DNA of 64,000 nucleotides, from positions 124,001 to 188,000 of the forward strand of contig JAIPEE010000003.1 of assembly GCA_021737275.1 (NCBI GenBank), written 5' to 3'. Shown here piece by piece: positions 36,469-44,455 of the stretch. The stretch comes from Desulfobacterales bacterium. GTDB lineage: Bacteria > Desulfobacterota > Desulfobacteria > Desulfobacterales > JAIPEE01. Each line of letters begins with the position of its first letter. Position 1 is the first letter of the stretch. A model generated the notes under the pieces. The model searched no databases and was not told where the DNA came from. It saw only the letters and a list, made by a program, of their open reading frames with translations. The position numbers were made by a program, and so were the translations under genes.

Positions 36469-39452
36469 TGCAGCAGCATCTCCTGACTCTTCTTCAATTT
36501 TGTGACATCACGCTCAGTTGTGGCTATGGCCTCTATTTTCCCCTGGTCATCAACCAGTTTTGTCACTGTCAGCCACACATCCAGTATCCGACCGTCTTTG
36601 GTTATACGCCGGGTATAAAAAGAGTCCACTTCTTTATCTTCTTGCATTTTTTGTACAAAAGCCAATGCTTCTTTTCTCTTGTCATCCGGTACAATGTCTC
36701 GAATATTCATGGAAAGAGCCTCGGCCTCACTGTAGCCGAACATTTTTTCGGCACCTTTGTTCCAGGCAGTAATATTGCCTTCAAGATCCTGAACGGTGAT
36801 TGCATCGTTTGAATCTTTCACTACCGCTGCCAGTCTTCGGTTTTCTTTAATTTTCGTGATTTCAATAAAAGTTATGACAATACCGTCAATCACATTTTCT
36901 ATTGTCCGATATGGCGAAATTCGCATGGAAAACCAGTTACCATTATCGGCCTGCATCTCCATCTCTTTTGGCGTCAATGTCCTGAGAACTTCAGCGCCGT
37001 CTCTGTTTAGATTTTCGTTTCTGATTTTTGATGTAATATCGCTGATGGGTCGCCCAATATCTGAATTTATCAGATTAAAAATATTGGTCATGGCCGGAGT
37101 AAAACGCTTGATGGCAAGATTGGTATCTAAAAATACAGTACCTATATCCGTACTTGCAAGAAGATTGTTGATGTCATTATTTACTGTAGAAAGCTCATCT
37201 ACCTTGTTTTGAAGCTCTGTGTTTACCGTAACCAGCTCCTCATTGGAAGATTGCAGTTCCTCTTTGGAAGTTTCCAGCTCCTCATTGCTGCTCTGCAGTT
37301 CCTCATTTACCGACTGCATCTCTTCATTGGTAGATTTAAGTTCTTCATTGGCGGTTTCCATCTCTTCAATAGTGGTCTGGAGGTGCTCCCTGGTGGACGC
37401 CAGCTCTTTTTCAAGGCTGGTTATTACCGGATCGGTATCACTTTTTGCCGTCTTTTTACCTTTTTTTTTCAAACCTTTATCTAAAGGTGTTTTATCATCA
37501 AACAGGATCAGTATATAATTTTGAGGCCTGTTTATCTCGAGGAGGGGCCTGACCGTCAAATTAACGGTTCGAAAACTATCATTATATTTAACCCGCAAAT
37601 TTTCAATTACGGTCGTCTTTTTTTGCCGTAAGGCATTATGGAGTGCTGTGGTCAGTTTAAAGCGCAGGCCTTCACGTGCCATCTGCTGTATATTGAAGCT
37701 TGCTTTACCCACAGGGGTCTCCAGGTACTTATCTGTTTTACCCATAAACTGAACAATCTCATATTTCTCATTTACAAGAACACCCGGTGGCGCATAGCTC
37801 TCAAGGATAATCCTTTCCGCTGCATTTTGGATCTCAATCTCTGATGACGGTTGTTTTTCCTCACTACCTGATCGTGCAGATTCCTGATAGAATGGCGTGA
37901 TGGGGTAGTCCACAGGCCTTTCAATATAAAAATCTTTCCGTTTGAAAATCTTCAATTTGTTATCAATGGGATGAAAAAGGTCTGTAAATTCTCCAATGCT
38001 TTCAGATGTGCCTAGGAAAAGGACACCTTCCGAATTAAGTGTGTAGTGAAAAAGAGGCAGTACTTTTTTCTGCAGCTCGGAATCCATATATATCAGGAGA
38101 TTCCGACAGCTCACCATGTCTATTTTAGAAAAAGGTGGATCTTTAATTACGTTTTGAACGGCAAATATGATCATCTCCCGGATATGCTTCTTAACCCTGT
38201 AGGAATTATCCTCTTTTATAAAATATTTATTAAGAATCTCCGGCAAGATATCGGCAGCAATGCTGTCCGGATAAATACCCGAACGGGCATAATCAATAGC
38301 ATTTTCGTCAATATCACTGGCAAAAATCTGAATTTCCATATTTTGTTTTAACTTTTCAATGGCTTCAGTAAAAAAAATTGCCAGAGAATATGCCTCTTCA
38401 CCGGTTGAACATCCGATTATCCAGATACGGATTGTTGAATGTGTTAACCTTCTTTTCAGCAGGTCAGGTATTACCCGGTCTTTTAAAATTTTAAAAGCTT
38501 CGGGATCTCTGAAAAAATTAGTTACGCCGATGAGCATGTCTTTGAATAAAATATCTACTTCAGTCGAAGTTTTTTGGAGAAAATCCACATAGCCCGAAAC
38601 TCTGTCAATCTGATGAACAGCCATACGCCGCTCGATTCTTCTTAGAATGGTTGTCTGCTTGTAATGGGAAAGGTCGTGACCGGTGGCGGTACGTATCAGG
38701 GCAAATATCTTTTGGATATAGTTTGTAAACTGATTATCCTTAACCCTGGTTTGTGAGGGAGTGCTTATATAGGGAGCTTTTACGAATTTTATGAGCTGCT
38801 CCGGAAGCTTCTCAACCGGCAGTATAAAATCTACAATACCAGTAGCCATTGCACTTCTTGGCATACCATCGTACCTGGCCGAATCCGGATCCTGAACCAT
38901 GGCAATACCCCCTTCACCTTTAACCGCTCTTAAGCCCAACGTGCCGTCTGTTGCAGTACCGGAGAGGATAATACAGATGGCTTTTTCCCCTAAGTCTTCG
39001 GCCATGGACCTGAAAAAAAAATCAATAGGCAGGTTAATACCACTGGTCTTAACAGGCGTCATTAACTGGAACACACCGTTTATGATTACCACATTTTTAT
39101 CCGGTGGATTGAGATACACTTGGTTGGGCTGAATCTTCATACCATCTTCCAGATCCAGAACCGCCATTTCAGTATATTTCGACAAAAGTGAGCTCATAAT
39201 GCTTTTATGTTTAGGGCTGAGATGTTGTATGATGACAAAAGCAATGCCGCTGTCAGAAGGCGTGTGTGTGAAAAATGTTTCAAGTGCCTCAAGCCCTCCT
39301 GCTGATGCACCTAATCCTACTATTGGAAAACCGGTGCCATTTTTTAATGCGCGAATTGCCGTCTTTTTCTCTTCCACACTTTTTTTTACAGATAATGGGG
39401 TGCTTGGTTCGGTTTTGTTTTTTCCGACAGATCGTTTCTTTTTTTCAACCAT
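36465..39452 (-). CDS. CheB-CheR fusion with coiled coil and PAS domains
   Basis: A 995-residue fusion protein. The CheB methylesterase domain comes first (about 45-235) with catalytic Ser in VGLGASAGGL, His in QHLSPKHKS and Asp in SGTATDGTLG. The CheR methyltransferase follows (about 265-520), with SAM-binding IWIIGCSTGEEAYSLAI and the RNLLIYM motif. Next comes a long Glu-rich coiled coil repeating ELQSSNEEL-like heptads, then PAS domains (about 730-850 and 865-985). This resembles chemotaxis-like or stress signalling systems in which methylation is linked to a kinase. The downstream overlapping hybrid kinase is the partner. No chemoreceptor, CheA or CheW gene lies in the window. Confidence 0.92.
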   Translation of the reverse strand: MVEKKKRSVGKNKTEPSTPLSVKKSVEEKKTAIRALKNGTGFPIVGLGASAGGLEALETFFTHTPSDSGIAFVIIQHLSPKHKSIMSSLLSKYTEMAVLDLEDGMKIQPNQVYLNPPDKNVVIINGVFQLMTPVKTSGINLPIDFFFRSMAEDLGEKAICIILSGTATDGTLGLRAVKGEGGIAMVQDPDSARYDGMPRSAMATGIVDFILPVEKLPEQLIKFVKAPYISTPSQTRVKDNQFTNYIQKIFALIRTATGHDLSHYKQTTILRRIERRMAVHQIDRVSGYVDFLQKTSTEVDILFKDMLIGVTNFFRDPEAFKILKDRVIPDLLKRRLTHSTIRIWIIGCSTGEEAYSLAIFFTEAIEKLKQNMEIQIFASDIDENAIDYARSGIYPDSIAADILPEILNKYFIKEDNSYRVKKHIREMIIFAVQNVIKDPPFSKIDMVSCRNLLIYMDSELQKKVLPLFHYTLNSEGVLFLGTSESIGEFTDLFHPIDNKLKIFKRKDFYIERPVDYPITPFYQESARSGSEEKQPSSEIEIQNAAERIILESYAPPGVLVNEKYEIVQFMGKTDKYLETPVGKASFNIQQMAREGLRFKLTTALHNALRQKKTTVIENLRVKYNDSFRTVNLTVRPLLEINRPQNYILILFDDKTPLDKGLKKKGKKTAKSDTDPVITSLEKELASTREHLQTTIEEMETANEELKSTNEEMQSVNEELQSSNEELETSKEELQSSNEELVTVNTELQNKVDELSTVNNDINNLLASTDIGTVFLDTNLAIKRFTPAMTNIFNLINSDIGRPISDITSKIRNENLNRDGAEVLRTLTPKEMEMQADNGNWFSMRISPYRTIENVIDGIVITFIEITKIKENRRLAAVVKDSNDAITVQDLEGNITAWNKGAEKMFGYSEAEALSMNIRDIVPDDKRKEALAFVQKMQEDKEVDSFYTRRITKDGRILDVWLTVTKLVDDQGKIEAIATTERDVTKLKKSQEMLLQ

Positions 39453-39832
39453 TTTGGGAAATCCCTGTACAACTGATTGAGGTATGATGTGTTGATGGAA
39501 TAATGCTTACATATGGGTATTTGGTTTATATTTTAAATTACACCTTTTTGATGGAAAATCAATACGTTTTGAATAAAGCCGGAAAGAGGCAGATATTGAG
39601 CCATATTCAACTCGACAAAAAGTGTAGCTTACTTGCCATAAAACGTAACAAGTTCTGATATTTTTACTCTTTGATATTTTTATAAGGATTAGAGTTTATC
39701 CCGCAGTTTCCCCGAACTTTTAAACGTAACAACTTTTCGCTCTCTAAGCATCAGATCATTACCTGGAGCCGGCATTTGGGCTCCTTATGGAAATGCCTTC
39801 AGCACTATCTAACTCATTACTCAGAATTCTCC
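39453..39832. other. Intergenic region between mttB and the CheB-CheR gene
   Basis: 380 bases without an ORF. It should contain the promoter of the CheB-CheR/kinase operon and the 3' end of mttB on the minus strand. I see no strong hairpin and no repeat that I can support. Confidence 0.5.
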
Positions 39833-41350
39833 TCAACCCCATCTCCCATTACCAGGTTTCATATCTTCAGGTTTAAGCTTAATGGGAAACGTCTCCCGGA
39901 TACGTGCATCCGCCGCAGGGTCTATATGATCAGGATAATGGCTGGAAAGCATCTGTTTTACTTTTTCATGGGCCCGATCATAAATTGTTTTACTACCATC
40001 TTTTTGCCACTCTTCAGGTAAGCGTCGGTCAGCTATTTCAGGATAAGTGAACTCGCTTCTCATCAGTTTATAAGTCTGGGGATGATCAAGATAGTGGCCC
40101 TGGCCATAAACGGCCTCCTTGATGACGTCATATGATAATGTTTCATCGGTGACCTCAATGCCCCGGACAATCCGAAGCACATTGCCCAGCATATCATTAT
40201 CAATAACCAACCCTTCAAACGACTGGGCTATCAGGCTGCCGACCATACCCGGGAAACAGCTGATAATATTACAGCCGGCTAACGCTGCGGTAGATGTTGT
40301 AATGCCTTTTTCATATCCGGCCTGGGCATCCATAGTTTTAGAATCTGTCATTCCCGACGGTCCACTAACAATCAATCCATAATAATTGCATAACTGTGCG
40401 GTTGCAGCAGTAACCAACGCCTCTTCACCGTTGCCGCCGGTAAAGTTTCCGGTTCGCAGATCCGTAATGAACGGCCACATGCTAAAAAGCATCGGCATAC
40501 CCGGACGGACAAAGTTGACAGCGCACAGTCCAGCCAGTGTTTCTGCAAATGTTTGAACCATTGCACCGGCAAGAGCCGCAGGTGCTGTTGAACCGGCCTG
40601 GGGGGCAACACATGCGTCTGTCGGTAGGCCAAGCTGGGCGGTTTTAATCAATACCGCCAGGTTGTCTTTACTGAACGCAAGGGGAGACAGGATCGGGCAT
40701 CCAAGCATATAGCAGAATGGACGCTCCAGAAACGCGCCCTCTTTTCCTAGAAAAGTATCAAACAAAGAGATAATGGGGTCAATATGTGTTGGCTCTGAAA
40801 TGGACAGGGTAAACGGTTTCGTATTTCCTGCCAGCTGGGTATAAGCAATATTGATATCATGCAGAAACAGATCTTCACTATGTTCGGTAGCAATAAAAGG
40901 CTGCTCGAAGATATGAATATTATCCAGTTGATCAACCATGCGGGATGCATCATACAGGTCAAGCAGCGTAGATGGTCGATATGTCTGAGTTTCATAATCC
41001 AGTATACTGACAGCTTCACCGCCTGTACATGTATAAATATCTTCTCCACTTACTTCCAAATCATATTTTGAATCAACGCCATAATAAGAAATCTTTTTCC
41101 CGGCATTGGCTATAATATCTTCAACCAGCGCCCTGGGGAACTTAAGTCGGCCATCATCACCCATAATACATCCCTTGGGCAGTGCATATTCAAGCAACTC
41201 CGATGTAGGGTTTGCGATGCCAATATTTTCAAGCACATCAAGCGCTGTACTATGAATTCGCTCAATGTCTTTTCTGCTGAGTGGTTTAAAGGCACCGCCG
41301 GTCATTCCGGACCAAATTGGCTTATCGGTTGGTTTTTTTTGATTTACCAT
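39833..41350 (-). CDS. MttB-superfamily methylamine-type methyltransferase, non-pyrrolysine
   Basis: A 505-residue TIM-barrel protein of the trimethylamine methyltransferase (MttB) family. These enzymes move a methyl group from a quaternary or tertiary amine (glycine betaine, proline betaine, carnitine and others) to a corrinoid protein. The frame has no internal amber codon, so it is the pyrrolysine-free type like MtgB. Segments such as KPIWSGMTGG, SEPTHIDPIISLFDTF and TDSKTMDAQAGYEKG fit the family. I chose the ATG at 41350 because AGGAGGA lies 7 bases before it; a longer frame from 41380 has no good site. No corrinoid protein or MtrH/MtvA-like partner is adjacent, so the partner must be elsewhere. 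The substrate is unknown. Confidence 0.85.
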   Translation of the reverse strand: MVNQKKPTDKPIWSGMTGGAFKPLSRKDIERIHSTALDVLENIGIANPTSELLEYALPKGCIMGDDGRLKFPRALVEDIIANAGKKISYYGVDSKYDLEVSGEDIYTCTGGEAVSILDYETQTYRPSTLLDLYDASRMVDQLDNIHIFEQPFIATEHSEDLFLHDINIAYTQLAGNTKPFTLSISEPTHIDPIISLFDTFLGKEGAFLERPFCYMLGCPILSPLAFSKDNLAVLIKTAQLGLPTDACVAPQAGSTAPAALAGAMVQTFAETLAGLCAVNFVRPGMPMLFSMWPFITDLRTGNFTGGNGEEALVTAATAQLCNYYGLIVSGPSGMTDSKTMDAQAGYEKGITTSTAALAGCNIISCFPGMVGSLIAQSFEGLVIDNDMLGNVLRIVRGIEVTDETLSYDVIKEAVYGQGHYLDHPQTYKLMRSEFTYPEIADRRLPEEWQKDGSKTIYDRAHEKVKQMLSSHYPDHIDPAADARIRETFPIKLKPEDMKPGNGRWG

Positions 41351-41652
41351 CGTTTTGTCCTCCTGAGATCTGCTTTGCAAAGGTTTAATATGCTATCAGA
41401 TTATGCCTGATACGCAACTAATTTTCATTTTTTTAAAAAAGAATATAATGAGAATGGCTATTGTCTCAAGGGGTTGTCGGATAAATGGCGAGTCTTTTTT
41501 CGTGTGGGAAAGCAAGCTTGCTTGCCATAAGTATTTACTTTGGGGAAAGTACACATAAAATTATACAAATCACAACAAAATGCTTTGATTTTACCGGGTT
41601 TGTGCTAACGTAGCGGACCTAAGATAATTCTGAGGAATCTATAGGAAATAAT
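41351..41652. other. Intergenic region between selD-1 and mttB
   Basis: 302 bases without a gene. It contains the palindromic core GCAAGCTTGC near 41513-41522. I see no convincing terminator for selD-1 or promoter for mttB. Confidence 0.4.
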
Positions 41653-42714
41653 TTATTTTCTGAATACAAGATTCACATCATTTTCAACTTCCTCCACACA
41701 CCCGATAATCGCAGCATTCTCGATACCGGCATCATGAAGTTTCTCTACCAGCGATGCTCCCTGCTCGGCGGGAACGGCAGAAAGAAGACCACCGTTGGTT
41801 TGTGGATCAAAAACAATTTCGGTTTCCCATGATGGCAGAATTGTCTCAAAACGGGTATGCGGTTCGACCATTTTCCGGTTATGCATGTTAACGCCTGTGG
41901 TGACGCCCTTTTTATACATCTCCACCGCTTCACGCATAATCGGTAGTGTACTTAAATTTATAACCAGTTTTTTTTCTGAAGCCCTGGCCATTTCGTAACA
42001 GTGCCCGGCTAATGCAAAACCGGTCACATCTGTAGCCGCATGGACGTCAAACGCAGCCATAATTTCTGCGGCTTTTCGGTTAAGCGTCGTCAGGCAGGAA
42101 GTACATTCATCCATCGCTGTTTTGGAAACATAGTTTTTAATATTGGCATTAAATAACACACCACTTCCAAGCGGCTTGGTTAAAATCAGGACATCCCCTG
42201 CCCTTGCCCCTGCATTGGTCCAAATTTTTTGAGGATGGACAATTCCGTTAACGGAAAGGCCAAACTTGGGTTCAGTATCTTCAATACTGTGGCCGCCGGC
42301 CAGCACTGCACCGGATTCCGTTATTTTACTCATTGCCCCGGCAATTATTTCATGCAAAACTTCAGGTGCCAGTTTTTTGGAAGGAAAGGCAACAAGGTTA
42401 AGACATGTAATCGGTTTGCCACCCATGGCGTAAACATCGCTGATGGCATTTGCTGCTGCAATCTGGCCGAATATATAGGGATCATTTACAGGCGGCGTAA
42501 TAAAATCCGCAGTAGTGACAATCGCCATTTCATCATTCAGACGATATACACCTGCGTCATCACTTTTTCCAAATCCGACCAGCAGATCAGGATCAAGATT
42601 TTTGGGGAGACTTTTCAAAAGTTTGTCGAGCCCGACCGGGTCGATTTTAGCAGCTCAACCGCAGGTCTTTGACAAATTCATGAGCGTCGGTTTTTGAAAA
42701 AATTTCCAGATCAA
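41653..42714 (-). CDS. selD: Selenophosphate synthetase with selenocysteine (selD-1, in-frame TGA)
   Basis: Makes monoselenophosphate from selenide and ATP. The frame runs through a TGA at 42657-42655 in TGC-GGT-TGA-GCT-GCT-AAA, giving the active-site signature Cys-Gly-Sec-Ala-Ala-Lys with the essential Lys. Downstream residues include FGKSDDAGVY, AIVTTADFITPPV, the FGQIAAANAISDVYAMGG block and GGHSIED, all typical of SelD. With the TTG at 42714 (GAGG six bases upstream) the product has 353 residues and Sec at position 20; ATG at 42681 is an alternative. The N-terminus before the motif is atypical. Another frame here reads IFSKTDAHEFVKDLRLSC and then stops, so a frameshift cannot be excluded. 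It follows the C_GCAxxG_C_C gene by about 40 bases. Confidence 0.85.
42626..42657 (-). promoter_or_regulatory. Candidate bacterial SECIS element of selD-1
   Basis: Directly after the TGA (42657-42655) comes an 11-base spacer, then an imperfect hairpin. Its arms are TCGA-CCC (42644-42638) and GGG-C-TCGA (42633-42626), with a GGTC loop (42637-42634) and a bulged C. The GGTC loop about 18 bases after the TGA recalls the GGUCU loop of the E. coli fdhF SECIS. The fold was judged by eye. Confidence 0.5.
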
Positions 42715-42754
42715 TATTTACCTCAGTTTAGTTTGCAATAAGAAATGTTCGGCT

Positions 42755-43303
42755 TTATTGAAAGAAGCCGGATGCTTTTTTAAAAAATGCTGAAACACGT
42801 GTATCTTTCCGATCAAGATATTCCAGATCGGCCGTTTTTACAAGATCCGGTTTTTTCTTAAGTATTATGACAGCTGCCATTTCCGCTGTTTTGCCGGTAA
42901 GCTCAGCACAAAACCTGAAATGCCTGTCCGGATCAGATATTACCTTTTTTGTCAGTACTCTGCAACAGGCAGACCCGAATCTTTTTTTAAACTCATCATG
43001 AAGCTGATTGGTTACAGTCAGCGCATTATTACCATTTCCAAAACCGCACCCGTTTCTGCCAAAAAATAAGCCGGCAGCAAGTACACTGCCATTGAGCGCA
43101 CCGCAGATACAACCACTGCCGCCAAGGCCGTTTGGTAAACCGGTGGCAATCCGAATAGCCAAATCTTCCGGCATTCCACCGCGCAGTCCTCCGTTAAGTA
43201 CCGTCAGCACTGATTCGGTACAAAGGAGCTGCCGGGTCAGAAAAAGATTCTCTGCACGATCTTTTATCTTAAGCAAAAGTTCTTGATATTTTTCTTCCTT
43301 CAA
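42755..43303 (-). CDS. C_GCAxxG_C_C family protein
   Basis: A 182-residue cytoplasmic protein of the C_GCAxxG_C_C family, named after its cysteine pattern: CICGALNGSVLA, ACCRVLTKKV, and the Cys in HFRFCAELTGKTAEMA. The Cys residues probably bind a metal, a cluster or a chalcogen. Such proteins are often near redox and oxyanion-handling genes, but no molecular role is known. The start is a TTG at 43303, with AAGG 7 bases before it. It lies directly upstream of selD-1 on the same strand, which suggests a part in selenium handling. Confidence 0.8.
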   Translation of the reverse strand: MKEEKYQELLLKIKDRAENLFLTRQLLCTESVLTVLNGGLRGGMPEDLAIRIATGLPNGLGGSGCICGALNGSVLAAGLFFGRNGCGFGNGNNALTVTNQLHDEFKKRFGSACCRVLTKKVISDPDRHFRFCAELTGKTAEMAAVIILKKKPDLVKTADLEYLDRKDTRVSAFFKKASGFFQ

Positions 43304-43319
43304 ATGAAAACCTTATTCT

Positions 43320-43575
43320 ACTTTCTCTACTGACAAATCTGCACCTTTTAAGGCATATACGCAGCCCGGGTAACTCATAACCTTGTATCGACAAAAACAA
43401 GATTCTTACCTGATTTTATAAGCACATCAAGTTTCGTAATCGTAATCACGTTATAGTTATCGTTTACGACTTCACATGTCAATTTAACACTAATGGTCTC
43501 ATTATCCACTTCTTTTTCAAATTTATACTTTGCGAATACAGCACTTGTAAAAGAAAAAAATCAAAACCGGTAATA
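43320..43575 (-). pseudogene. Decayed rhodanese-like protein gene fragment
   Basis: On the minus strand one frame is open from about 43575 to the stop at 43377-43375. It reads with a hydrophobic start (FFSFTSAVFA), a beta-rich part and ITKLDVLIKSGKNLVFVDTR, close to the LID-SGK-VDTR beginning of rhodanese domains. A frameshift follows; the frame then continues with SYPGCVYALKGADLSVEK up to about 43320. The remaining two thirds of a rhodanese are missing. No intact start is left. It lies between the C_GCAxxG_C_C gene and a selD remnant. The similarity is judged by eye. Confidence 0.5.
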
Positions 43576-43586
43576 ACATTGTATTT

Positions 43587-43775
43587 TTATTGAAACATCA
43601 GGCTGGTGCCGTCTTCTAACTGTTCCATGCACCTGATTATTGCTGAACGCTCAATACCGGCATTATGAAATTTCCTTATCAACCTTTCTCTCTGTGTATC
43701 ATACAAAGAAATTATAAGCCCACCGCTGCTAAGGATAACAAAAATTCAGTTTCCCTTGTTCGATTGCGATCATCT
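43587..43775 (-). pseudogene. Remnant of a third selD gene (C-terminal part)
   Basis: Reading the minus strand up to the TAA at 43589-43587 gives SSGGLIISLYDTQRERLIRK, FHNAGIERSAIIRCMEQLED and GTSLMFQ. This aligns with the end of selD-1 (NGGLLSAVPAEQGASLVEKL and DAGIENAAIIGCVEEVENDV) residue by residue. Upstream of about 43725 another frame continues with TRETEF, corresponding to WETEIVFD of selD-1, so a frameshift and a small deletion lie between. About 55 C-terminal residues remain. It shows that selD had at least three copies in this locus and that one has decayed. Confidence 0.8.
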
Positions 43776-43809
43776 TATTTAATCGGATTGTTTCCCTAAA
43801 AGATAAATA

Positions 43810-44406
43810 CTATATATTAATCACCTTGTCAGCCAATTGCATTGCGGTGACGATGTCCAGCATATTAGTGGTCTCACCGACCTGCTTCTTCTCCAATATA
43901 TTGAAGTGATCCAGGCATGTACCGCAGACCAGTATTTTAAGTCCTTCAGATTCATAGACTTTCAGGTCTTCAAGCACTTCAGAGCCATCGGTGGTGAGTT
44001 TTACACCATTGTTTACGAACACGAGCCGCCACAGTTCATCACCCATTTCCTTTAGAGTGCGCAGAAAATTTACCATAAGTTTTATACCCAGCACATCGTC
44101 GCCAAACCCAATCCGGTCTGTGGCGCACATGACCATGATCTTCCTGGCATCGCTGAAGGGCTTCGGAACAGGTCGGGATTGTTCCAAAGTCATCGAATCA
44201 CAACTCCCGATGACAGCGTAGTCAGATCCGACATGTTCCAATGCCGTTTGAAAGCCCCGGGATTCCAAAAATCGCTGAACATTTTGCTGAGAAGCGGCAT
44301 TGTCGATAATAACCTTCAGGGTTTTGTAGCTTTCTTCCTGCAGAGCAACCTTTGTTTGAAGTACGGGTAACGGGCATGCCAGGCCCCGAGCATCAATTTC
44401 TTTCAT
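43810..44406 (-). CDS. yedF: Selenium metabolism protein YedF (TusA-DsrE fusion)
   Basis: A 198-residue protein. The N-terminal TusA/SirA domain (1-75) has the conserved CPxP cysteine in GLACPLPVLQTK. The C-terminal DsrE/F-like domain (about 90-198) has the cysteine pair in LVCGTCLDHFNI. YedF is recurrently found next to selenoprotein-synthesis genes and is thought to carry or deliver selenium or sulfur. AGGAGGT lies 7 bases before the ATG. It follows selD-2 with about 50 bases between them, so they are co-transcribed. Confidence 0.88.
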   Translation of the reverse strand: MKEIDARGLACPLPVLQTKVALQEESYKTLKVIIDNAASQQNVQRFLESRGFQTALEHVGSDYAVIGSCDSMTLEQSRPVPKPFSDARKIMVMCATDRIGFGDDVLGIKLMVNFLRTLKEMGDELWRLVFVNNGVKLTTDGSEVLEDLKVYESEGLKILVCGTCLDHFNILEKKQVGETTNMLDIVTAMQLADKVINI

Positions 44407-44455
44407 TTAAATACCTCCTGTTTGAGCCCATCGTGCTTTTCAGAATCACATGGCG

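Noticed and set aside
39776-40021. Plus-strand open frame overlapping the end of mttB.
   Set aside because: It is antisense to a well-supported gene and shows no family signature.
39626-41530. A 16-base near-repeat (AGCTTACTTGCCATAA at 39626 and AGCTTGCTTGCCATAA at 41515) flanking mttB.
   Set aside because: A single 15-of-16 match is expected by chance somewhere in 64 kb, and no further similarity extends on either side.
43375-43377. The TGA inside the rhodanese-like fragment as a possible selenocysteine codon.
   Set aside because: The frame after it has a further stop and the rhodanese active-site Cys lies far downstream; a frameshift explains it better.
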